64,000 nt of DNA, taken from NCBI GenBank assembly GCA_963592435.1, contig CAVAWT010000002.1, positions 1 to 64,000 on the forward strand, in the 5' to 3' direction. Both the position numbers and the translations under genes were made by a program. The notes under the pieces are model-generated. The model was not told where the DNA came from. It was given only the letters and a program-made list of their open reading frames with translations, and did no database searches. Shown here piece by piece: positions 22,342 to 30,276 of the stretch. The stretch comes from Phoenicibacter sp963592435 (GTDB taxonomy: Bacteria > Actinomycetota > Coriobacteriia > Coriobacteriales > Eggerthellaceae). Position 1 is the first letter of the stretch. The number at the start of each line of letters is the position of its first letter.

Positions 22342-23436
22342 ATGTCTTGCACAAAAATCTCAAATGTCGCTTTTCCTGATGGGAATGTTCGGCTAACAAA
22401 ATTAACAGAAAAAGGTGGATGAGCTGCCAAATGGGGGCCAGGAGAGCTCTCTGAAGTTCTTTCCAAAATCAAACAGGACGCTTCCCTTCTTGATGGCAGG
22501 TTGCTTCTCGGCTTCGACACTGCCGATGATGCAGCAATCTATCAAGTCAGTGACGATGTTGCAGCTGTTCTAACACTCGACTTCTTCACACCAGTGGTCG
22601 ATGATCCCTATGAATTCGGGTGCGTTGCCGCAGCAAATGCTCTCTCTGACGTTTTTGCAATGGGCGGAAAAGTGCAAGTTGCCATGAACATCCTCGCATT
22701 TCCAAAAACTGTCGGAACTGAAGTTGTTGGAGAAGTTTTGCGAGGTGGAGCTGACAAAGTCAGAGAGGCTGGAGGAGTCATTTGTGGCGGTCACACAATA
22801 GAAGATGACGAGCCGAAATATGGACTTTCTGTCTTTGGAACAGTGCACCCACAAAAAGTTGTCAAAAATGAGGGTGCGAAAGTTGGAGACACTCTTTATT
22901 ACACAAAAAAAATCGGAACAGGAATTCAAAACAGTGCTTTTAAGGCTGGTCTCATCGATGATGAAGCGATGGGCGAAGTAATTAAATATATGAAAGAGCT
23001 GAATCGTGCTGGAGCAGAAGCGATGATGGCAGCAAACGTCAACGCGGCAACGGATGTGACAGGTTTTGGAATTGCAGGTCACTTGCACGAAATGCTTGAA
23101 CCTTCTGGAGTCTCGGCAACGCTAAATTGGAACGACCTTCCGCTTTATGACAGAACTTTTGAATTTTCTGAGCTTTATTGCAGACCTGGAAAAACAGATG
23201 GAATAATTGAATTTGCAACTGAGTTCGTCGAACAAGGCGAGATGGATGACACAGAGTTTGACGACCACATGGGAGTTTTGTGCGACCCTCAAACATCTGG
23301 TGGTCTTCTCTGCTCAATCGCACCTGAGATGTGCGAAACATTTGAAAAAGAATTTAGGGAACGTTGTGGCTTTGACCCATGGATTATTGGTAAAATAGAA
23401 GAAGGAAAACCTGGAACTATTAAAATTAAGAAATAG
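22342..23436 (+). CDS. selD: Selenophosphate synthetase, itself a selenoprotein
   Basis: SelD makes selenophosphate from selenide and ATP for SelA. The frame starts at ATG 22342 (GAGGGTG upstream) and contains an in-frame TGA at 22420-22422, codon 27, in the catalytic position GG(Sec)AAKWGPGEL, where other SelD proteins have Cys or Sec. Reading through gives 364 residues, normal for the family. Downstream features include LLGFDTADDAAIYQV, the nucleotide-binding GGHTIEDDEPKYGL and DVTGFGIAGHLHEM. A frame beginning at 22501 is only the part after the TGA. The gene encodes an enzyme needed for its own full translation. Confidence 0.95.
22420..22450 (+). promoter_or_regulatory. Candidate SECIS element in selD
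   Basis: Immediately after the UGA, GAGCT (22421-22425) can pair with AGCTC (22445-22449), and GCC can pair with GGC inside it, exposing a G-rich apical segment. Bacterial SECIS hairpins lie in this position, with a GG-containing loop read by SelB. The fold is drawn by eye and is not calculated. Confidence 0.5.
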
Positions 23437-23454
23437 TTTTTTTAAGGAGAAAAT

Positions 23455-24777
23455 ATGAAGCATTATTCCGCGCAAGAAGACTATGTTCTGAACACCGTAA
23501 ACAATCGCGACGTTCATTTTTTACGTTTTTGGTTTGCGGACGTTTTGGGGAATTTGAAGTCCTTTGCAATCGTTCCAAATGAACTTGAACGTGCTTTTGA
23601 AATCGGAATGCCGATGGATGGTAACTGCATCTCTGGGTTTGAGTCGAAACAAGAATCTGACATAATTGCATGGCCAGAAGCTTCAAGTTTTCAAATCCTT
23701 CCATGGCGTCCAAACGAAAATTGTGTTGCAAGAATGTTTTGTAACACAAAAACGCCAGATGGTGAGCCCTTTGCTTCAGACACGCGCCACATCCTTCAAG
23801 AAGTTTTGACAAAGGCTTCCAAGATGGGATATGTCGTCAATGTTAAACCTGAAATCGAATACTATTATTTCGAGGATCAAAGCCTCCCGATTCCACTCGA
23901 CGAAGGCTCAGCTTTCGACTTAACTTCTCTTGACTCAGCAACAGACATTCGTCGCGACACAATTTTGACACTTGAAAGTGTTGGAATCCCAGTCGAAAAA
24001 TCGCTTCATGAAGCGGGCGCATCACAGCATGAAATTGATCTTCGCACTCAAGACGCACTTTCAATGGCAGATTCGATTTTGACTTATAAACTTGCAGTGA
24101 AAGAAATCGCTTTAAAGCACGGTGTTTTTGCGTCATTTATGCCAAAACCGCTAAATGATCAGCCTGGATCAAGCATGCACCTCCACATCCATCTTTCCAA
24201 CGAAGCTGGCGAGAATGTGTTTTTTGCCAAAAACTCAGGCGACAAGTATTGCTTAAGCGCAAAGGCAAAGCAGTTCATAGCAGGAATTTTAAAATATGCA
24301 AGAGAGTTCTGTTTGATAACAAACCAATACCAAAATTCCTATAAGCGATTGATCTCAAAAGATTGCCTTGCAACACAAATAGCTTGGTCAAGAGATAACC
24401 GCTCAACCATCATTCGCGTTCCTGGTCACAGACCTGAAAGTGAGGATTGTGCAAGGGTCGAGCTGAAGTTCCCAGATCCTGCTTGCAACCCCTACCTAGC
24501 TCTTGCAGTGATTGTCAACGCAGGCCTTGCTGGAATCAAAGAAAAGTTGAAACTTGAAAGTGCTTCTGAAAAGCCGATCGACAAAGCAAACAAACAGTTC
24601 CAGTTGCCCTACACACTAGGAGAAGCAATTGTTGAATTTGAAAACAGCGAGCTGATGAAAAGCACGCTTGGAGATTCTGTTTTTGAATACATCTTAAAAG
24701 TCAAAAAAGCCGAGTGGATGAAAGCAATCTCAGTTGTTGATGAATATGAGTTAGAAAATTATTTGGCGGTGCTTTAA
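23455..24777 (+). CDS. glnA: Glutamine synthetase, type I
   Basis: This enzyme joins ammonia and glutamate to glutamine using ATP. The 440-residue length and sequence fit the short GSI-alpha subtype. Signatures include FADVLGNLKSFAIVP at the N-terminus, PEIEYYYFE (metal-binding Glu), SSMHLHIHLS (His) and VPGHRPESEDCARVELKFPD. The adenylylation loop typical of the GSI-beta type is not evident. It follows selD by 18 bp with AAGGAG. The next gene, an OmpR-type orphan regulator, starts two bases after its stop, which suggests regulation of nitrogen metabolism from within the operon. Confidence 0.93.
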   Translation: MKHYSAQEDYVLNTVNNRDVHFLRFWFADVLGNLKSFAIVPNELERAFEIGMPMDGNCISGFESKQESDIIAWPEASSFQILPWRPNENCVARMFCNTKTPDGEPFASDTRHILQEVLTKASKMGYVVNVKPEIEYYYFEDQSLPIPLDEGSAFDLTSLDSATDIRRDTILTLESVGIPVEKSLHEAGASQHEIDLRTQDALSMADSILTYKLAVKEIALKHGVFASFMPKPLNDQPGSSMHLHIHLSNEAGENVFFAKNSGDKYCLSAKAKQFIAGILKYAREFCLITNQYQNSYKRLISKDCLATQIAWSRDNRSTIIRVPGHRPESEDCARVELKFPDPACNPYLALAVIVNAGLAGIKEKLKLESASEKPIDKANKQFQLPYTLGEAIVEFENSELMKSTLGDSVFEYILKVKKAEWMKAISVVDEYELENYLAVL

Positions 24778-24778
24778 A

Positions 24779-25450
24779 ATGAAGAAAAAAGTCTTATTTG
24801 TTGCAAGCACTGTTGAATGTGCAAAGAAATTTGCAAATGTGTTAAAGGGCTTTGAGCTCGAACTTTCAACATGTCGCTTTGATCAATCTTTCAACATGTC
24901 AGCGACCTTTCAAGGTTCAGACCTTGTCATTTTTGAGCTACCTGAAGGAGGGCTCAGCGAAGAACAAGTTGCAACAGAAAAGTTTTCTAATTTTGCAGCT
25001 GAAAGCTTGCTTTTCGTTGTCCCACAAGCAGACATTGATTCATTTCGGTTGCCAGTCCACCTAAAATGCGATTTCGTTGCTGAAGACGCAAGTGAAGCAG
25101 AAACTTCAACTCGCATCAAAAACTTACTTTACCCAGGAACTGAGACGACACAGAGCGAAATCATCGTCAGCGGAACAATGACAATCAATCTTGGCACCTA
25201 TCAAGTTCAAGTCAATGGAGTTCCGCTCGACTTGACCTATCTTGAATATGCACTCCTGTCGTTTCTTGTCACCCACCCCAATCATTCCTATTCGCGCGAC
25301 GAACTCTTGAAGCGAGTCTGGGGATTTGACTATCTTGGAGGCTCTCGAACGGTTGATGTTCACATAAGAAGAATTCGAGCAAAAATTGGTCCAGAGAACA
25401 CGAACAAGCTTGAAACTGTTCGTGGAGTTGGATATCTCTGGAGCGCGTAA
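24779..25450 (+). CDS. OmpR-type orphan regulator with degenerate receiver (GlnR-like)
   Basis: This is a 223-residue protein. The C-terminal winged helix (about 130-222) is a clear OmpR/PhoB output domain: LTYLEYALLSFLVTHPNHSY, then SRDELLKRVWGFDYLGGSRT. The N-terminal receiver-like domain lacks the acidic pair and has Glu53 (VIFELPEG) in place of the phosphorylated Asp. It is therefore probably not controlled by a histidine kinase, and none is adjacent. Actinobacterial GlnR has the same architecture and controls glnA. Adjacency to glnA supports that role, but the identity is inferred. Confidence 0.82.
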   Translation: MKKKVLFVASTVECAKKFANVLKGFELELSTCRFDQSFNMSATFQGSDLVIFELPEGGLSEEQVATEKFSNFAAESLLFVVPQADIDSFRLPVHLKCDFVAEDASEAETSTRIKNLLYPGTETTQSEIIVSGTMTINLGTYQVQVNGVPLDLTYLEYALLSFLVTHPNHSYSRDELLKRVWGFDYLGGSRTVDVHIRRIRAKIGPENTNKLETVRGVGYLWSA

Positions 25451-25452
25451 GC

Positions 25453-26598
25453 GTGAACTTTTCTGTCGCGAGCGAAATAGAGCTTTTGTGTCTCTTTGCG
25501 ATTTCCTTAATCGCGACAGTTGTCTTTTGCCCATTAGCAGAAAAAATTGCCCTGAAAGTCGATGCAATCGACTACCCAGATTCAAGGCGCGTCAACACAA
25601 AGCCAATACCGAGGCTTGGTGGAGTTGCCATTTTTCTTGGAATAGCAATTTCGTTTTTGACTTTTCAGATCGGAATGAATCATTTTGGGTGGTTCGGCCC
25701 ACATATGGAACACTTGTCCAAAGAAGTCGATTATGTGCTTGTCTCCATCGGAGTCGTCACCATGTTTTTTGTAGGCTTGATTGATGACATCCTGGGGCTT
25801 CGAGCGAGATATAAGCTAGTCGGTCAAATTGTCGCCTCAACGATTGTTTGCGCAGGTGGGCTACGCTTCGCATTCATACAAAATCCCTTTGTACCAGGAG
25901 ACTTGATTTCATTTGGAATTTTCGCATGGCCTCTGACAATTTTTTACCTCGTTGCATTCGCAAACATAATCAACTTGATTGACGGCCTCGACGGCCTTGC
26001 ATCAGGAATCAGCGCCATAACTGCACTCACGATTGGGATATATGGTTTCTTGAGCATGAGGATAGATGTTTTAGTCCTTGCAATAATTTTGATTGGCGCA
26101 TGCCTTGGGTTTCTTAAATTCAACCACCACCCTGCTTCAATTTTCATGGGCGACTCAGGCAGCTTAACTCTTGGACTATGCCTCGGCATCATCTCGCTAC
26201 TAGCTATCGCAAGAACTGCCTTTGTCTTTTCGCTTCTTGTTCCAATTCTGGCGGCTGGCGTTCCAATAACAGACACATTTGTCGCTATTGTGAGAAGGAA
26301 GAAAGCTCACAGACCGATCGGAGAGCCTGACAAGGGACACATCCATCACCGCCTCCTCCAAGCTGGATTTTCGCAAACAAAGACTGTTGCAATAATGTGG
26401 GGTTGGACAGCAGTCCTCTCCATTTGTGGTCTTTCTTTTGCTGAGCTCGAAGGTTTTGCAAAAACCATATCCCTCCTCGTCGCGGCAGCAATAACAGGAT
26501 ATGCGATTTATAAGCTAAAATTGCTGGAGCCAGTCCTGAAGCACTATTACGCTCCGAAGAAGCGGAGACGGAAGCTAAAAATCCACAAAGACGAATAA
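25453..26598 (+). CDS. Undecaprenyl-phosphate GlcNAc-1-phosphate transferase (TagO/WecA type)
   Basis: This 381-residue polytopic membrane enzyme moves N-acetylhexosamine-1-phosphate from a UDP-sugar to undecaprenyl phosphate, the first step of wall-polymer synthesis. Family motifs are DYPDSRRVNTKPIPRLGG, LIDDILGLRARYKL (the DD motif), NLIDGLDGLASG, MGDSGSLTLG and the cytoplasmic loop KGHIHHRLL. About ten hydrophobic segments are visible. It starts at GTG 25453, two bases after the upstream regulator. MraY itself is less likely because of the HIHHRLL loop. Confidence 0.9.
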   Translation: MNFSVASEIELLCLFAISLIATVVFCPLAEKIALKVDAIDYPDSRRVNTKPIPRLGGVAIFLGIAISFLTFQIGMNHFGWFGPHMEHLSKEVDYVLVSIGVVTMFFVGLIDDILGLRARYKLVGQIVASTIVCAGGLRFAFIQNPFVPGDLISFGIFAWPLTIFYLVAFANIINLIDGLDGLASGISAITALTIGIYGFLSMRIDVLVLAIILIGACLGFLKFNHHPASIFMGDSGSLTLGLCLGIISLLAIARTAFVFSLLVPILAAGVPITDTFVAIVRRKKAHRPIGEPDKGHIHHRLLQAGFSQTKTVAIMWGWTAVLSICGLSFAELEGFAKTISLLVAAAITGYAIYKLKLLEPVLKHYYAPKKRRRKLKIHKDE

Positions 26599-26610
26599 TT
26601 TTTATCGCGG

Positions 26611-26706
26611 ATGAGGGTCAGACCCTCTGTGCTCTCACTTTTCATAGGGGTCAGACCCCATGAAATCCCCCGCGTACACAGGGTCTTGCCCCCTGAAAAT
26701 GCACAC
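26611..26706. repeat. GGGTCAGACCC repeat cluster, copy A
   Basis: This cluster contains GAGGGTCAGACCCTC (26613-26627) and GGGGTCAGACCCC (26647-26659), both perfect palindromes around one base. A conserved CGTACACAGGGTCT segment follows. It matches 30129-30219 along its length in the same orientation. It lies downstream of the large secreted protein gene, and its partner lies upstream. Confidence 0.75.
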
Positions 26707-26712
26707 AAGAAA

Positions 26713-26734
26713 GCCCTTGCTAAAAAGCAAGGGC
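26713..26734 (-). terminator. Terminator of the large secreted protein gene
   Basis: GCCCTTGCT and AGCAAGGGC form a perfect nine-base stem with an AAAA loop (TTTT on the transcript strand). On the minus strand it is followed by TTTCTTGTG. It lies 56 bases past the stop codon at 26790. Confidence 0.65.
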
Positions 26735-26789
26735 GATTAGCATAAGCAGTTATTATTTGCGAGCCAAAATTTGTGTTTTTGGAGATCCT

Positions 26790-29700
26790 CTAAAACGCAA
26801 ATCCTAAAGTAACACCACGCTTTTTGTCAAGTCTATCCCAAGAATCTATATGAGAAAAAAGCATATTAGAATAAGGTTGGTAATAAGCAGTTCCGCCGAC
26901 CCATCCAAACGGAGTTCTGCTAAATGAAATATCACTGCCTTCATCTTTTGGTCCTGGCTCATCACCAGCTCTCGTTTTTCTAGTCGAATGGAGAGCGGCA
27001 GTCTTAGTACTGCTTGAATCTCTGTAGATCTCCATGTCTACAAACCATTGATAAGCACTACCTTCATACGCGCACGAACGATAATCAAGTGTCCCTTTTC
27101 CAAGGATTTCGCTTTGAGAAAAAAGCCACAACTTGTCGTTTACTGTGTAAATTTTTGTCCTATCTGTATCTTGACCAGCAGGATAACAATACTTTGTCGC
27201 TTCGACAACATCATTAATAAAACTAGAGTTGAACTTATTGTAAATTTCTCCACCTGGTTGAAGCTTCCCACGCAAATCCATCACTTTCCAACCACCTTCG
27301 TTATTTTGTGTGTTGTGCATTTGATACGATGTTGGCAATTGGCGAATTGCCATAAAAGTCAGTGATGATCCATCAGCAGTGCTCGCAGTTCCTTTAACGT
27401 TTAAATGTTGCCCAACATGAACAACCCTAAACTCTAAATAATGGTTGAGAGGGCTTGTTGTCCCACTGTCCGAAATTTCACTTTCCCCTCCATTATATGC
27501 TGTATATAGATGATACTTATCATTTGCCATGATGGCGTTATATTCATTTATTGTTTCAGTGTCACCCGATTTGATTTTTTCAATGTCATCTTTAATTTCG
27601 TTTGAAGATTTTAAGACGTTCCACTCATCTGCAAAATAAGAATCTCTCACATATCCTTTATCTGCAGCATTATTACCCAGATTAATGGTGTCAGTAGTGT
27701 TCCCAGTGGTAACAATATATGACGGTGCGATCCAATACGACAGATTCCCTGTTTCGTAGTCTTTCGTTGGAATCCAATTGGCATAAAGAGTTGTTATGTT
27801 TTCCGAAACATAATTGGCTGAAAAGTCCCACTTATACTTGCTATTTAACGCGTCAGTGGCACACGCGGCATTGTTATACCAACCCTCGATCGTTAAACCC
27901 TCTCGTGCAGGCAACTGCGCAGTTGCGCTGTCTTCAAATGGCTTACCAACATGAACATAGATGTCTGACACAGTTGATGCGCAGTTTGTGTCCAATTTAA
28001 CAATTCCCAAAATGTTGCCCTTTATTAACTTTGAGCTTTCGCTAACAACATAATTGTCTGAGTCCCTGCCACCTATGAGAATTGACAATGAGACATCCTT
28101 GCCTTCTTCTGCATTTGCATCAGCAAATTTTGACGCACTAACTGAAACGATTGCAACTGAGTCATCTGCACAGATGTCTCCATCGCCAAATTTGGAATGA
28201 CCCTGCAACATAACATCTCTGTTGCCCTCTTTATAGGGTCTGTCTTGGACCGTTATTCCAGTCACGCTCACCTCTTTTGGCGTGATGTTGGCACTCAAGT
28301 TAAGATCTTCTGAAGCAACAACTTCATAATTACCTTCGCTATCACCATCAAGCTCAAACTCTGTCAAAGTCACTTTCTTGTTATTCTCAACGTTTTTTCC
28401 AGCAACAAAACTACCTTTGGCACTCTTTACTTTAACAACGTCCCCCTCGCAAGGTGTGTCGAGTGTGGCGAGGCTAACATCAGCTTCAGCGTCGGCCGTT
28501 CCATCATAAACTTTGTCTTTTGCAGTGACGTTTTTGATGCTCACAACCTTTTTAGTTATGACGAATTCTTTTGTGGCAGTGCCAGTGAAGTTGCCCTTCC
28601 CTTGAACCTCAAGCGTGTGAGTTCCTGCGTTTACTTGAATGTTTCCTGCAAGTTTATAATCTGAACTCGAAAGTGTCAGCTTTCCAACCACAACGCTTTG
28701 AACTTCTTGCACATGCTCTGTCGCGTCATAGGCGAACTGGCCAGATCCGCTCAATGTGACAGTTGCACCTTTTATATCCATTGGAGCAATAACGAATTCC
28801 CTGTTAATACTTCCAGTGAAATTGCCTTTTGCTGTGATCTTTAATGCGTAAGTGCCAGCATTTGCTTGAGAATTGCCAGAAACTGTGTAATCAGTTGAAG
28901 AGAGAGTGATGCCACTTGCAACCACCTTTGAAACTGTTTGTGTTTGCTTTGAGGCATTGTAAGTTAATGAATTCCCAAGTGTCACAGTTGAATTTTTGGA
29001 AATGTCAAGAGGATTAATGGTGAATTTATAAACTTTAGAGCCAGTGTATGACCCCTTGCCTGTTATCGTTATTGTGCCCTGACCGACTTCCTTGTTTGCT
29101 CCGTAAGCAACTGTGTAGTCGGTTCCAGCCTTCAAACCTGTCACCTTTGCGCTTGGTGTTATTTGTTTAGCGCAATAGGTCTTCTGGCTTTGGTCAACGA
29201 CCGCCTTAGAAAAATCGATTTCTTGAGTCAATTTCGAGTAGCCATACCAAGAAATACCTTCAGCTTTCCAAAGTGCTTTAACGAGTCTATCATTTTCGTC
29301 TTTATCTGGAGTGTAATTATGTGTTCCAGTTTCTGCGAATGGATTATATTGACGATAGATTGGAACGCGATCACTCTCGCCTTCATCAACAGAATACCAA
29401 CCAATGCCTTCATAGTTCCAGCCAGCTGCTTGAACTTTGTCGCGCTCTGCCTTGTTCGTTGTGTAGTGATGATCGCCACCACTGACATAGGGATTATAAA
29501 GACGATAAACCGGTGTGGTTGACTTGCTTGGCGCAATCCAACCAGTCCCCTCGTCATTCCAGCCAGCCCTAACAGTGTTGTCACGCTCAGTTTCATCCGA
29601 TGTGTAGAAATGCTCACCTGTCCAAGGGTTATAAAGCCTAAACATCGTAATGCGCGTGCTGCTTGACGAGTCGTCAGCCTGAACATTAACAATGTTTCCA

Positions 29701-29993
29701 GCATCACTTTTAGTCATGAACGAAGGCAGCCCAAACGTTAACGGACTGGGATTATTAATAAACGTCATCCTGAGCTCAGGCGTTGATCCCACCCCATATG
29801 AATCCTTAAGCGCAGCGAACGAATGTGAGCGAGACGCAAGGATCTCCACCATATCAGGAGCGGATTTACCTGCACAATCTTCAGAAACCGCCCTCACCTG
29901 AGCGCTTGCTAAATTTACATTAGTAAATAATAAGAATAAAGATAAAAATAAAATTGAAAAAATCAGAGTGACGCGAGGGGCTTTATTAAGCAT
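26790..29993 (-). CDS. Large secreted multidomain surface protein (DUF5648, MBG/YDG, DUF6273)
   Basis: This 1067-residue exported protein has a signal peptide ending near ASA31. Next come DUF5648 repeats (about 110-250: RLYNPWTGEHFYTSD, then YRLYNPYVSGGDHHYT and YRQYNPFAETGTHNYT). MBG-type beta domains follow (about 260-470), then YDG domains (about 480-660, including AKDKVYDGTADA). An InlB-like Flg_new repeat ends in LYANW near 745, and a DUF6273-like domain lies near 860-980. No LPXTG anchor is visible. It probably acts in adhesion or in binding wall polymers (inference). The binding site lies in a G10 tract. Confidence 0.85.
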   Translation of the reverse strand: MLNKAPRVTLIFSILFLSLFLLFTNVNLASAQVRAVSEDCAGKSAPDMVEILASRSHSFAALKDSYGVGSTPELRMTFINNPSPLTFGLPSFMTKSDAGNIVNVQADDSSSSTRITMFRLYNPWTGEHFYTSDETERDNTVRAGWNDEGTGWIAPSKSTTPVYRLYNPYVSGGDHHYTTNKAERDKVQAAGWNYEGIGWYSVDEGESDRVPIYRQYNPFAETGTHNYTPDKDENDRLVKALWKAEGISWYGYSKLTQEIDFSKAVVDQSQKTYCAKQITPSAKVTGLKAGTDYTVAYGANKEVGQGTITITGKGSYTGSKVYKFTINPLDISKNSTVTLGNSLTYNASKQTQTVSKVVASGITLSSTDYTVSGNSQANAGTYALKITAKGNFTGSINREFVIAPMDIKGATVTLSGSGQFAYDATEHVQEVQSVVVGKLTLSSSDYKLAGNIQVNAGTHTLEVQGKGNFTGTATKEFVITKKVVSIKNVTAKDKVYDGTADAEADVSLATLDTPCEGDVVKVKSAKGSFVAGKNVENNKKVTLTEFELDGDSEGNYEVVASEDLNLSANITPKEVSVTGITVQDRPYKEGNRDVMLQGHSKFGDGDICADDSVAIVSVSASKFADANAEEGKDVSLSILIGGRDSDNYVVSESSKLIKGNILGIVKLDTNCASTVSDIYVHVGKPFEDSATAQLPAREGLTIEGWYNNAACATDALNSKYKWDFSANYVSENITTLYANWIPTKDYETGNLSYWIAPSYIVTTGNTTDTINLGNNAADKGYVRDSYFADEWNVLKSSNEIKDDIEKIKSGDTETINEYNAIMANDKYHLYTAYNGGESEISDSGTTSPLNHYLEFRVVHVGQHLNVKGTASTADGSSLTFMAIRQLPTSYQMHNTQNNEGGWKVMDLRGKLQPGGEIYNKFNSSFINDVVEATKYCYPAGQDTDRTKIYTVNDKLWLFSQSEILGKGTLDYRSCAYEGSAYQWFVDMEIYRDSSSTKTAALHSTRKTRAGDEPGPKDEGSDISFSRTPFGWVGGTAYYQPYSNMLFSHIDSWDRLDKKRGVTLGFAF

Positions 29994-29998
29994 GAGTG

Positions 29999-30008
29999 CC
30001 CCCCCCCC
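29999..30008 (-). repeat. Homopolymeric G10 tract at the ribosome binding site
   Basis: Ten C residues on the plus strand give GAGGGGGGGGGGCACTC on the transcript strand, ending five bases before the ATG at 29993. The tract forms the Shine-Dalgarno region. Slippage would change its strength and spacing. An upstream ATG at 30012 would also come into frame with the gene at a tract length of nine. Confidence 0.7.
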
Positions 30009-30107
30009 TCATATTTTGAGTGGCAAATGTGTTCATAACAATCACTTCCTCGAAATCCTGTCAGTTACAAATAAACAAAGCTGTGTTAGCTTCTCTACTG
30101 CAAATGA

Positions 30108-30116
30108 ATTATACCA
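30108..30116 (-). promoter_or_regulatory. Extended -10 promoter of the large secreted protein gene
   Basis: On the minus strand, TGGTATAAT is a perfect extended -10 element (TGnTATAAT). No good -35 box is present, which extended -10 promoters tolerate. It implies a 5' leader of about 108 bases that includes the G10 tract. Confidence 0.5.
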
Positions 30117-30128
30117 CATCACATTTTC

Positions 30129-30219
30129 AATGGGTCAGACCCTATGCTCTCTCATTTTTCTAAGGGTCAGACCCCTATGTTTCCCCAGCGTACACAGGGT
30201 CTGACCCCTAACGTGTGCA
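30129..30219. repeat. GGGTCAGACCC repeat cluster, copy B
   Basis: This cluster contains GGGTCAGACCC twice (30132-30142 and 30164-30174) and a related AGGGTCTGACCCC (from about 30197). It shares the GCGTACACAGGGTCT string and overall order with copy A at 26611-26706. The two direct copies flank the surface protein gene. Confidence 0.75.
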
Positions 30220-30220
30220 C

Positions 30221-30249
30221 AAAAAAAGACTCACCAAAACTGGTGAGCC
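30221..30249 (-). terminator. Terminator of ackA
   Basis: On the minus strand, a CTCACC/GGTGAG stem with a six-base loop is followed by a run of seven T residues. It lies about 28 bases past the ackA stop codon. This is a classical intrinsic terminator. Confidence 0.75.
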
Positions 30250-30276
30250 TTTACAATTCAAAAATGTCGACTTCGA

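Noticed and set aside
22501..23436. selD as a shorter gene starting at 22501
   Set aside because: It lacks the conserved N-terminal catalytic loop and a binding site. Reading through TGA 22420 restores the full family length in a genome region with selA, selB and tRNA-Sec.
26611..26706. CRISPR array
   Set aside because: The GGGTCAGACCC units are too short and irregularly spaced, with no spacers of uniform length and no cas genes. No other array-like pattern is visible in the window.
30010..30012. Upstream ATG at 30012 as the current start of the large surface protein
   Set aside because: With ten G residues the frame is shifted and stops after eight codons. It is only relevant if the tract changes length.
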